From NCBI GenBank assembly GCA_013001595.1, contig JABDMH010000014.1:34416-98415 (forward strand): DNA of 64,000 nt, read 5' to 3'. How positions within the stretch are numbered: the first letter of the stretch is position 1; each line of letters begins with the position of its first letter. This DNA is from Saprospiraceae bacterium (GTDB lineage: Bacteria > Bacteroidota > Bacteroidia > Chitinophagales > Saprospiraceae). The position numbers and the translations under genes are program-made. The notes below the pieces were generated by a model. The model saw only the letters and a list, made by a program, of their open reading frames with translations. It had not been told where the DNA came from and did no database searches. This document shows, piece after piece, positions 8,073 to 16,611 of the stretch.

Positions 8073-9341
8073 CTAAACCTTATCTTTCCTCCTCCAAAAA
8101 TTTGCCAACATGGATCCGGAAATATTCATCCATGGACTAAATATTGCTGAGGCAAGACCTAAGGTAGCTAGTTTGCCCATTACACCTGCTAAGCCACTTG
8201 CCATACCACCATTTTGCAATCCTACTTCAAGCGCAACAGTCCGAGCGGAGTTTTGATCCAAACCTACTGCCCGACCGATCCAGAATCCTGCCAGATAACC
8301 AAATGTGTTATGCAGCATGCAAGCCAGCAACATGAAGAGGCCAATGGTTAATATATTATCTCGACTAGCTGCGGTGGTTACTAAGGTAAAATAAACAATG
8401 CCAAACATGGATAAGATGGGCATCAGCTTATGCACTTGAGGAAGGACTTTATTCAGGTGGTAGTATATCTTCCCTACCACTAAGGCACCACAGAGAAAAT
8501 TAATAATCTCAAGAATCGTCATGCTAGCGGGAGGAAGGTAGGCATGCAGCAAATTCCATCCACCTACTAGCGTGCAAATCAGCCAAATAAAACAAACAAC
8601 AACCAGCCATATTAGTAAGTTTCGGAGCCTAAAGTCAGCACGGGAAAGTAGATCATAAAAAAAAGCCGCACCGATGCGTACCACCACGATCTTTATAATC
8701 TGCACACACATGTCCAGAAAATTTATTTCCACATAAGTGCCCGCCAGCATCTTCATCAGAAAGGGTGTCATTATAGGCGCCATAAGTGTAGCCGTGGCTG
8801 TTAGGGTAACCTACAGGGCTAAATTTGCCCTTGCTAGATATACCATAACGTTGGAAGCCAGACCGCTAGAACAAGATCCTATAAGTATAATACCGGCAGC
8901 AATTTCAGGTTCGAAGGTGAAGACTCGGGTAAGTAGGTAGCCTGCAATGGGCATAATGGAAAATTGACAAACTACTCCGACAAGTACTCCTCGACCCATA
9001 GTCTTGATGCCAATGAAATCATGGTAACTCATCTGCGTTCCCATGCCAAACATGATAATTTGAACTACGATAAGAATGAGCCATGGATTCCTCAGGTCAA
9101 CGGATCCCCACTGTAAGAACGCAGCTGGATAGGTGAGGCCACAGACGATCGCGGCGATGATCCACAGCGTATATTGATAAGTACTAAGCGATCTCAAAGA
9201 ACCAAAACCAAAAGCAATCAGAATCGATGCAACAACAGCCAGCGATGCAAATAGCTGCTCCCAATCTAAAATATAGCATAGAAACATAGCTGGCAGGGAC
9301 AACAGGCCTACCCAAAACGAATACCGTTGGGCGGTTAGCAT
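8073..9341 (-). pseudogene. BASS-family Na+/solute symporter interrupted by an in-frame TAG
   Basis: Two open frames, 8811-9341 (176 codons) and 8073-8783 (236 codons), lie in the same reading frame and are separated only by one TAG codon (8811-8813 on the plus coordinates). Reading through it gives ~422 residues, the normal size for a bile acid:sodium symporter (BASS) family carrier with about ten membrane helices. The family core GIILIGSCSSGLASNVMVYLARANLAL precedes the stop, and the usual VTLTATATLMAPIMTP segment follows directly; a Ser is expected at the stop position. The C-terminal half has the conserved VALEVGLQNGGMASGLA block. It starts 3 bp after the racemase-like gene ends. Confidence 0.8.
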
Positions 9342-9344
9342 TAA

Positions 9345-10007
9345 CTAGAGCAATTTGGCAAGGTGCTGCATGGCGAGCTCAGGGCTAGTTATGATGGGCA
9401 CTTTCTTGTCTTCTTCTGCCAATTGATCAACTACACGAGCCATGGATGCCTGCGCCAATAGAATCACATCTACTTGCTCTGATAATTCCTTCATAGCGGC
9501 CGCTACCTTTGCGTCATGCTCTTCAGGACGGCCTTGCATCAATACCTCGAAAGCACCTTCACAAAGTCTGGAGGTTAGTGTAATATGCTTGCCTGCGAGG
9601 TCAGCTCTTCGCTGAACCAAATCACTGGTCGGTTCTAAAGTGGTCGACAAAGTTGCCAATACACCAATCCTAGTACCCATAGCTACCGCCTTGTCCGCCA
9701 TAGGCTGATCGACCCTCAACACAGGCACCCTACTGAGCGAAGCCGCGGTCTCCACTGCTGAACCGATAGAAGAGCAGGTGACGAGGATATAATCAGCTCC
9801 CGCCGCCTCTGCAGACCCGACATAGTCAACGACTCGGCGTGAAGTGTCTTCCGTCAATGCACCTCTTTCTATGGTATTTTTAATTAGACTGTCGTCTACA
9901 ATATTGAATACTTGGATGTCTTTTCCGACTAAATACTCATCTACTAATTTTTGAAAAATTGGCACAAGTGTCGCCGACGTGTGAATCAGGCCCAGTTTCT
10001 TTGTCAT
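9345..10007 (-). CDS. Asp/Glu/hydantoin racemase-superfamily protein
   Basis: 220 residues of the two-domain racemase superfamily. The first catalytic Cys is Cys78 in VTCSSIGSA; the second catalytic position, normally Cys, is Ala187 in LLAQASMARV. A one-Cys arrangement is known for non-racemase members such as arylmalonate decarboxylase (there the other Cys is kept), so true racemisation is doubtful. Substrate-binding blocks include RVDQPMADKAVAMGTRIGVLATL. It is the first gene of a minus-strand run with the transporter and cupin genes, which suggests it acts on a small carboxylic acid brought in by that carrier (inference). Confidence 0.78.
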   Translation of the reverse strand: MTKKLGLIHTSATLVPIFQKLVDEYLVGKDIQVFNIVDDSLIKNTIERGALTEDTSRRVVDYVGSAEAAGADYILVTCSSIGSAVETAASLSRVPVLRVDQPMADKAVAMGTRIGVLATLSTTLEPTSDLVQRRADLAGKHITLTSRLCEGAFEVLMQGRPEEHDAKVAAAMKELSEQVDVILLAQASMARVVDQLAEEDKKVPIITSPELAMQHLAKLL

Positions 10008-10476
10008 CTATTTATATCTGCTATTCACAAAGTAGTAAAAAATGAAGTGAACTTTGTGCAACCAAATCCTTTATCCAACCGCCACTCCATAAAAACACAT
10101 ATGCTTTATTAATGCTTAAACCTGTAAATTCACGACAAATGATGTCTCTCTTGTTCTTAGGATCTTATTCCCACCCCTCTTGATCCCGAGAATCAGTCCG
10201 CCTATGCATAAAATTTGTTACAAAAAAGATTAGAGTTTAGGCAATGATGAAATCTTCAATATTCAGAGTACAAAAACGCTCTAAGAAAGTCTCAGCGAAC
10301 CATCTACGTACATTCCACTGGGAACGACTCCTTCTTAGCTAAAATAAATAATTGGAATCGACGGATCTGCGAAGACATTTCTTGGATGGTCAAACCTGTA
10401 TAGATCAACAACAAATGTAGCAATTATGATTGCTGTTTGTGGAGCGAACGAACGGATTGACTTAAGTGTTAATACT
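10008..10476. other. Divergent intergenic region
   Basis: Between the minus-strand racemase operon and the plus-strand exporter operon. It must hold both promoters, but no convincing -33/-7 pair was found. A 31-codon frame at 10247-10342 (starting MKSSIFRVQKRSKK) is basic and short; it is too weak to call as a gene. Confidence 0.4.
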
Positions 10477-11583
10477 ATGAAACAATGGTCGATGAAAACC
10501 ACAGGACTTCTATTACTTTTAGTCTCTCTTCTGTCATGCCAGGGTAGCACTTCTGAAAACGAGATAAAGCCAACCTTCAGCAATGTGCAAGAGTCTGTCT
10601 ATGGCTCGGCAACAATCCGACCAAGTGAATCCTACTTTCCACAAGCCAATAGGGCCGGTGTGATTAAGGAGATCCTCGTTGAGCAAGGAGATCATGTGAC
10701 AGAAGGACAGATTTTATTCCGAATTGCGGCTACTGGAGTGGATACGCGGCTTATCGATGCGCAACTAAATCTTTCGGAGGCCAAAGACAACTTTTTCGGC
10801 AAAGACAATGCCTTAAATACGCTACAGCTAGAACTGGATACGGAATTTCAGCAACTGAAGTTAGACTCCATTAATCTATTGAGACAGGAGAGACTTCAAG
10901 CACAGAATATCGGTGCACAGCTAGACCTGGATCGAGCTAGGTTAACATTCGAAAGTACGAAGAATAGATTTCGAGCCTTACAGCAGAAATACACCCAAAC
11001 ATACCAGCGCTTAGAGAGCGCTTATAGAAAGGCACTTAACAAAGTCGAAAATGAGCGCTCAATACTTCAAGAATATTTAGTGCAAGCGCAAATGGATGGT
11101 AAGATCTATGAAATCTTTAAGGACGAAGGAGAAGTAATCCATCCTCAGGATAAGTTTGCAGAAATTGGCAGCATCGACAATTATACATTGGAATTGGATA
11201 TAGATGAGGTAGACATTACAAAAATAGATCTGAAAGATACAGCAATCATATCTCTGGAAGCATACCCTGAAGAAGTATTTATGTCCGTAATTAGGCGGAT
11301 ACACCCCAAGAAAGATGAGCGCTCACAAACGTTCCTCGTAGAAGCAAGTTTTATTGAGAAACCACCTAGAGTATATAATGGACTATCAGGTGAAGCAAAT
11401 ATTATTATTGCTAAACGTTCCAATGCACTGACCATACCCACGGAGTATCTATCTGGTCCAAATATGGTCCGGACTATTGATGGTGATAAAATGGTAAGCA
11501 CCGGAATAACGAACTTAAACTTTGTAGAAATTATTTCTGGTATTGATTCAGCTACTGTGTTACTTAAACCGGATCAAGAATGA
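10477..11583 (+). CDS. Periplasmic adaptor (HlyD/DevB-type) lipoprotein of an ABC exporter
   Basis: A membrane-fusion protein that would bridge an inner-membrane ABC transporter to an outer-membrane channel. Start ATG 10477 (alternative 10492) gives a lipoprotein signal ending LLSCQG. A lipoyl half-motif follows (GVIKEILVEQGDHVTEGQILFRI, split here only for description), then ~110 residues of coiled coil (residues ~90-200), the second lipoyl half (GKIYEIFKDEGEVI) and a beta-barrel domain. Its stop overlaps the permease start by 4 bp (ATGA), so the two are translationally coupled. Gene order adaptor-permease-ATPase matches cyanobacterial devBCA and macAB-like systems. Confidence 0.85.
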   Translation: MKQWSMKTTGLLLLLVSLLSCQGSTSENEIKPTFSNVQESVYGSATIRPSESYFPQANRAGVIKEILVEQGDHVTEGQILFRIAATGVDTRLIDAQLNLSEAKDNFFGKDNALNTLQLELDTEFQQLKLDSINLLRQERLQAQNIGAQLDLDRARLTFESTKNRFRALQQKYTQTYQRLESAYRKALNKVENERSILQEYLVQAQMDGKIYEIFKDEGEVIHPQDKFAEIGSIDNYTLELDIDEVDITKIDLKDTAIISLEAYPEEVFMSVIRRIHPKKDERSQTFLVEASFIEKPPRVYNGLSGEANIIIAKRSNALTIPTEYLSGPNMVRTIDGDKMVSTGITNLNFVEIISGIDSATVLLKPDQE

Positions 11584-12842
11584 TTCGATTCCCCTTGGTT
11601 TTCGATATTTCCAGGACGCATTTATTGTCAAAGATAAAGCAGACAACAGTGGCATCCTTAGGTGTTACATTTGGTATTGGAACTTATATAATATTGATGG
11701 GTTTCATGACCGGGCTCAATGGACTACTTGATGGTCTCATACTAAACCGCACACCGCACATACAAGTCTTCAATAAAACCACACCTTCGGAGATCCAGCC
11801 AGTGGAAAGGTTCAATAAAGCTACCACTGACTTACATTATGTACATTCGGTCAAGCCAAAAGCAAGACTGGAGCGAATACATAACGCACTTCCGCTCCTT
11901 TCGGAACTGCGAAGACATCAGCAGGTCAAAGGCGCCACACCTCAAACTACCGCAAAGGTTTTTTACTTGGCAGGCGCAAATAAACTAAATGGAGTGCTCA
12001 ACGGCATTCAAGTTCGGGAAGAAATTAGGTTGTTTAACTTCAAGGACTACATTACCGAAGGGGATGTACTTAGCTTGGTAAGACGAAAAAACAGTATCCT
12101 TTTGGGTGCGGGCATTGCTAAGAACTTATCACTTTCGGTAGGCGATCGTATTCAGGTAATGAGCACCAACGGCACCACATTCTCACTCCTTGTCAGTGGT
12201 ATTTTTCAAAGTGGGTTGGCAGAAGTCGATGACGTACAGAGCTATATCAGTCTACCTATGGCCCAACAAATCTTAGGTGCAGGCAGAAATCATATAACGA
12301 GGCTCCACGTAAAGCTTTTTGAAATGGCAGATGCCGTTCCGCTAGCCAGAACCATTGAGACATTATATGACTTAAGAGCTCTGGATATAAAGACAGCAAA
12401 TGCGCAATTCGATACTGGTTCAGATATTAGGAACCTTATCTCGTATGCAGTGTCCATCACACTCCTGCTGGTAGCTGGATTCGGCATCTACAATATTCTG
12501 AACATGTTCATTTATGAAAAGATGAATGACATAGCAATTCTTAAGGCGACAGGATTTACAGGCACTGATGTCAAATGGATATTCATCACCCAGGCGATGG
12601 TTATTGGATTGTTGGGTGGAACGATGGGACTGATCATGGGATATGGAGTTTCCATATTCATTGATAATTTGCCTTTCATCACCGAGGCCTTACCTACGAT
12701 AAAGACCTATCCCATAAACTACGATCCGCTGGTCTACATCAGCGGAGTGGCCTTCGCTTTGACATCAACTTTCCTGGCTGGATATCTACCTGCGAGAAAA
12801 GCCCAGCAAATCGATCCCGTCGAAATCATTCGAGGACAATAG
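11580..12842 (+). CDS. ABC exporter permease, FtsX/MacB/DevC type
   Basis: 420 residues: one membrane helix near residues 25-48, a large periplasmic domain (~50-280), then three C-terminal helices (~285-310, 335-365, 380-405). This is the FtsX/MacB topology. The cytoplasmic coupling segment FIYEKMNDIAILKATGFTGTDV is the conserved FtsX region, and the C-terminus ends ARKAQQIDPVEIIRGQ, the usual last motif. It overlaps the adaptor gene by 4 bp and is followed after 9 bp by the ATPase gene. Substrate unknown; lipids, peptides or glycolipids are exported by relatives. Confidence 0.87.
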   Translation: MIRFPLVFDISRTHLLSKIKQTTVASLGVTFGIGTYIILMGFMTGLNGLLDGLILNRTPHIQVFNKTTPSEIQPVERFNKATTDLHYVHSVKPKARLERIHNALPLLSELRRHQQVKGATPQTTAKVFYLAGANKLNGVLNGIQVREEIRLFNFKDYITEGDVLSLVRRKNSILLGAGIAKNLSLSVGDRIQVMSTNGTTFSLLVSGIFQSGLAEVDDVQSYISLPMAQQILGAGRNHITRLHVKLFEMADAVPLARTIETLYDLRALDIKTANAQFDTGSDIRNLISYAVSITLLLVAGFGIYNILNMFIYEKMNDIAILKATGFTGTDVKWIFITQAMVIGLLGGTMGLIMGYGVSIFIDNLPFITEALPTIKTYPINYDPLVYISGVAFALTSTFLAGYLPARKAQQIDPVEIIRGQ

Positions 12843-12851
12843 TAGCATACA

Positions 12852-13523
12852 ATGAATCCAATGCTAGAAACCAGGCACATCGACAAGTACTTCCTTGAAC
12901 CCGTGAAGTTTCATGTACTAAAGGATATCAACATAGAATTGCAAAAGGGAGAATTTGTTTCCATTATGGGTAAGTCTGGTTGTGGAAAGTCTACCCTACT
13001 ATACATCTTGTCGACCATGGATACAGCTTATGAGGGCGAATTATGGATCGATGGAGATAAAATGTCTGATCTTACCCAAAATGAATTGGCAAGGATAAGA
13101 AATGAGAAGATCGGATTCGTTTTTCAGTTTCACTACTTGCTCCCAGAATTTACTGTCCTGAAGAACGTTATGTTACCAGCATTGAAACTGGGCAGAGAGG
13201 ATGTGGAAGGCATCCGAGCTAGAGCCATGGAAAAATTAGAAATCTTAGGCGTATCCGATCAGGCTAACAAGAAAGCTTATAGGATTTCTGGAGGTCAAAA
13301 ACAGCGCGTATCCATTGCTCGTGCTCTCATAAACGATCCTAAAATCATTATGGGCGATGAACCTACAGGCAATCTAGATAGTAAGAACTCTGAGAATGTT
13401 TTCAATATTTTAAAAACGCTATGTGACTCCATGGGCATGTCCCTATTGGTGGTTACGCATGATATCGATTTTGCTGAGCGGACTGATCGCATTATCGAAA
13501 TGGGTGATGGCACCATCCTATAG
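12852..13523 (+). CDS. ABC exporter ATPase, LolD/MacB/DevA type
   Basis: 223 residues. Walker A GKSGCGKST, Q-loop in FVFQFHYLLPEF, signature ISGGQKQRVSIARAL, Walker B IIMGDEPTGNLDS and the switch His in VVTHD are all intact, so it should hydrolyse ATP. The short length without a membrane domain and the MLPALKL spacing match the LolD/DevA group that pairs with FtsX-like permeases. Third gene of the exporter operon; no outer-membrane channel gene follows, so it may use a shared TolC. Confidence 0.9.
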   Translation: MNPMLETRHIDKYFLEPVKFHVLKDINIELQKGEFVSIMGKSGCGKSTLLYILSTMDTAYEGELWIDGDKMSDLTQNELARIRNEKIGFVFQFHYLLPEFTVLKNVMLPALKLGREDVEGIRARAMEKLEILGVSDQANKKAYRISGGQKQRVSIARALINDPKIIMGDEPTGNLDSKNSENVFNILKTLCDSMGMSLLVVTHDIDFAERTDRIIEMGDGTIL

Positions 13524-13651
13524 CCGGATGCAGAATCCTTTGGAAGAAAACACAACTTTCTCGACAGATGGTTAACGATGCCAAAGGCATGAGCTGTTGA
13601 CGATTTCACTACATTAGTAACTAGATTAAGTCTTTCAAATCTTCTTATTTT

Positions 13652-16375
13652 ATGAGAATTCAGGTCCTAATAAGCACATTCATTTTAAGCTACCAAGTTT
13701 CGCAAGCTCAGCCCATACCTCTCCCGGAACATCCCAGACCGGATTTTCAACGTCATCAATGGCAAAATCTCAATGGGACATGGTCATTCGCCTTCGACTC
13801 AACCAACGTAGGCATCGAGGAAGAGTGGTATCAGCAAGCAAAATCTTTTGATCTGAGCATCTCAGTTCCATTCCCTTGGGGGTCTGTACTTTCCGGGGTT
13901 GATGACCAGGCTGACATCGGGTGGTATCGACGCTCGATCATCATTGATGCCGATTGGAAAGGAAAACGCACTTTCCTGACGATTGGTGCTTCGGATTGGG
14001 AAACGACGGTGTGGTTAGATGGTAAATTGCTCGGTAGCCACCAAGGGGGATATGTACCCTTTTCCTTTGATCTCACCGATCACATAACACATGGAGAGAA
14101 ACAGAGTCTAATCATTAGGGTTGATGATAAAAGGCGAGATTTCACTTTGTATGGTAAGCAAGGTTATGGCAATGCCCGAGGCATCTGGCAAACCATATAC
14201 TTGGAGGCCAGGGGAAGTCATTACATCCGCAGCATTCATTTTTCACCCAACATTGAGACCAGTAGTGTATTGGCAAGTGTGGGCATCGAAGCACCCGTTG
14301 AGGAAGACACGCCCTTCAGTATTGAGATCCAAGGTAAACAGTACCAGGGTGAAATCAAGGGCGGTCGCAAAGCTGCTGATTTAAATGTACCAATAGATCA
14401 AATGCGTCTTTGGACACTGGAGGATCCCCATCTCTACGATGCCAAGATTACCTACACTGATGATGTGGTCCATACTTATCTGGGTATGCGTAGCATTTCT
14501 GTAGTTCATCTTCCTGGTACCAAACATCCATATATTGCCTTGAATGGTAAACCCATTTATCTGCAGATGGCGCTGGATCAATCCTATCATCCCGACGGTT
14601 TCTACACCTTCCCGTCCGATCAATTCATGCGCGAAGAAATTGAAAGATCCAAAGCGATCGGTCTCAATGGCATCCGACCACACATCAAAGTCGAAATACC
14701 ACGTAAATTATATTGGGCTGACAAACTTGGCATCATGGTGATGGCTGATCTTCCGAATAGCTGGGGCGAACCGGATCGTCGAATGCAGGAGGAAGCCGAG
14801 TATACTTTAAGGGCCATGATCGACCGAGATTATAACCATCCTTCGATTTTTAGTTGGGTACTGTTTAATGAGACTTGGGGTCTTCAAAAGCTCGAAAAAA
14901 AGAACGGTCGCCTTGAGAAAACCTATCTACCTTCAACCCAGCAATGGGTGGCTTCTATGTACTACCTTGCTAAGTCTTTAGATGCTACGCGCTTGGTGGA
15001 AGACAACTCGATATGTTGTGGTGTTGGTCATACAAAAACCGACATCAATTCGTTTCACGACTACAAACCTGGTTGGGTTTGGACTGAACATTTACAGGAT
15101 ATCGTAGACCGGTCTCATCCAGGAAGTCCTTTTCAATATGAACCAGGTTTCGTCCAAGGAAATGAGCCTAAAATTAATTCCGAATGCGGCAATGTTTGGG
15201 GCTATGAGGGAAGTACAGGAGATGTTGATTGGAGCTATGATTATCATCGCATGCTCAACTCATTTAGACTCTTCCCCGAAATTGCTGGCTGGCTATACAC
15301 CGAACATCACGATGTGATCAATGAATGGAATGGGTACTGGCGGTTTGATCGCAGTAATAAATTTACAGGGATGGGTGAACTTGTGGAAGGCATGTCACTG
15401 CGGGACTTACATTCTGCCGTATATCTGTCCACCGGAAATGAAATTTGTAGTACCGTCGAAGCCAATGCCGTGGTTTCCGTGCCCATGTTCTTATCCTCAA
15501 TGACGGATGCTCATCCTGTCCAGAGAATGACCGTCTCCTATGTGCTTGAACACACCGACCAGACGGGAGCAAAGCACACCATTGATCAAGGGAGTCAACC
15601 TTTCCACTACCGGCCATATATGCAAAGCGATCTAAAAGACTTGGTGGTCGAAATGACGAAGTTGAATGGATTATCCATTCTCAAACTCACAGTTAGAGAT
15701 GAGCATGGTCAGGTCTTGCAGCATAATTTCACGCATTTCGTCATTCAAAATGGTACAGACCCAGATGATAAGATGATCGCCTCAGTTGCCCCCAACCAAC
15801 TTCACAAAGCCCAGTGGGAGCTCAAGCAATGGGAAGTAATGGATGGTCTAAAAGTCAATGGTGCAGGGACAGGATTTTTCGAATACCGCATTCCTGTGTC
15901 GAAAGAGGCTGCTGGCCGCTACTCAGAAGTCACCTTTCTTTGCGAAGTCTCGGCAAAACAGCTTTTTGTCAAAGACACAGAAAAGGGCATTCAGGCCAAC
16001 ATTAATTTCATGAAAGGTGGTAAAGATGCTCCCAGTAGAAATCCCAACTCCTATCCGATGACTGATGAAGTAACTTTCCCTTCGCAACTCACTATTTGGG
16101 TTGCTGGTAAAAAACGAAAAACGATCACATTAGCCGATGATCCAGCAGATCACAGGGGTATCCTTTCTTGGCATCATCAACTTAAAGACAGAAAGCTCAG
16201 GGAAGCGGGATCTTATGGCTACCTGGTTCAACTGCCCCTATCTTCCGATGATTTGAAAAATGCATTCAGAAAGGGATATGTGGACATACGATTGGAGAGT
16301 AATGGGGGTGGAATAGCCGTCTATGGTCAGTCATTCGGTCGATATCCCATCCACCCCTCCCTGGTCTTCAATTAA
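13652..16375 (+). CDS. Glycoside hydrolase family 2 enzyme, secreted
   Basis: 907 residues with a Sec signal peptide (cleavage after QVSQAQ). Domain order is that of GH2: sugar-binding beta-sandwich (~35-190, opening HQWQNLNGTWSFAFD), immunoglobulin-like domain (~190-290) and a TIM barrel (~290-600), plus a C-terminal beta-rich extension of ~300 residues. The acid/base is Glu407 in LFNETWG and the nucleophile is Glu511 in INSECGN, so it should be active. GH2 members are beta-galactosidases, beta-mannosidases or beta-glucuronidases; the substrate cannot be fixed here. The enzyme probably trims polysaccharide side chains in the periplasm. Confidence 0.88.
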   Translation: MRIQVLISTFILSYQVSQAQPIPLPEHPRPDFQRHQWQNLNGTWSFAFDSTNVGIEEEWYQQAKSFDLSISVPFPWGSVLSGVDDQADIGWYRRSIIIDADWKGKRTFLTIGASDWETTVWLDGKLLGSHQGGYVPFSFDLTDHITHGEKQSLIIRVDDKRRDFTLYGKQGYGNARGIWQTIYLEARGSHYIRSIHFSPNIETSSVLASVGIEAPVEEDTPFSIEIQGKQYQGEIKGGRKAADLNVPIDQMRLWTLEDPHLYDAKITYTDDVVHTYLGMRSISVVHLPGTKHPYIALNGKPIYLQMALDQSYHPDGFYTFPSDQFMREEIERSKAIGLNGIRPHIKVEIPRKLYWADKLGIMVMADLPNSWGEPDRRMQEEAEYTLRAMIDRDYNHPSIFSWVLFNETWGLQKLEKKNGRLEKTYLPSTQQWVASMYYLAKSLDATRLVEDNSICCGVGHTKTDINSFHDYKPGWVWTEHLQDIVDRSHPGSPFQYEPGFVQGNEPKINSECGNVWGYEGSTGDVDWSYDYHRMLNSFRLFPEIAGWLYTEHHDVINEWNGYWRFDRSNKFTGMGELVEGMSLRDLHSAVYLSTGNEICSTVEANAVVSVPMFLSSMTDAHPVQRMTVSYVLEHTDQTGAKHTIDQGSQPFHYRPYMQSDLKDLVVEMTKLNGLSILKLTVRDEHGQVLQHNFTHFVIQNGTDPDDKMIASVAPNQLHKAQWELKQWEVMDGLKVNGAGTGFFEYRIPVSKEAAGRYSEVTFLCEVSAKQLFVKDTEKGIQANINFMKGGKDAPSRNPNSYPMTDEVTFPSQLTIWVAGKKRKTITLADDPADHRGILSWHHQLKDRKLREAGSYGYLVQLPLSSDDLKNAFRKGYVDIRLESNGGGIAVYGQSFGRYPIHPSLVFN

Positions 16376-16562
16376 GTCAAACATGTGGATTGCACCTAGA
16401 AAGGTCATAATATATTCCGAATACCACACATATATCGCAATATGATTGTGGCATCAGGCCATCTCCAATATAAAAATGGTAGCTATGGATTTATGGTAAA
16501 AGATTAGCAGCCGTAGATGGCCTGTCATCATGTCCTAACTAAGGGCAATGTCATGATTGTCG

Positions 16563-16570
16563 TATATTTG
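16563..16570 (+). promoter_or_regulatory. Candidate -7 box (TATATTTG)
   Basis: An exact match to the Bacteroidota -7 consensus TAnnTTTG, 42 bp before the ATG of the phosphatase-glycosidase fusion gene. No clear TTG -33 element sits 19-21 bp upstream, so the call is moderate. Confidence 0.4.
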
Positions 16571-16611
16571 TGGCACCTTGGATACAAAATGAATAATGTT
16601 CCTTTCTCCAT

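Noticed and set aside
10247..10342. 31-codon basic ORF in the racemase/exporter intergenic region
   Set aside because: Too short, with no ribosome site or recognised family; kept only as a note in the intergenic entry.
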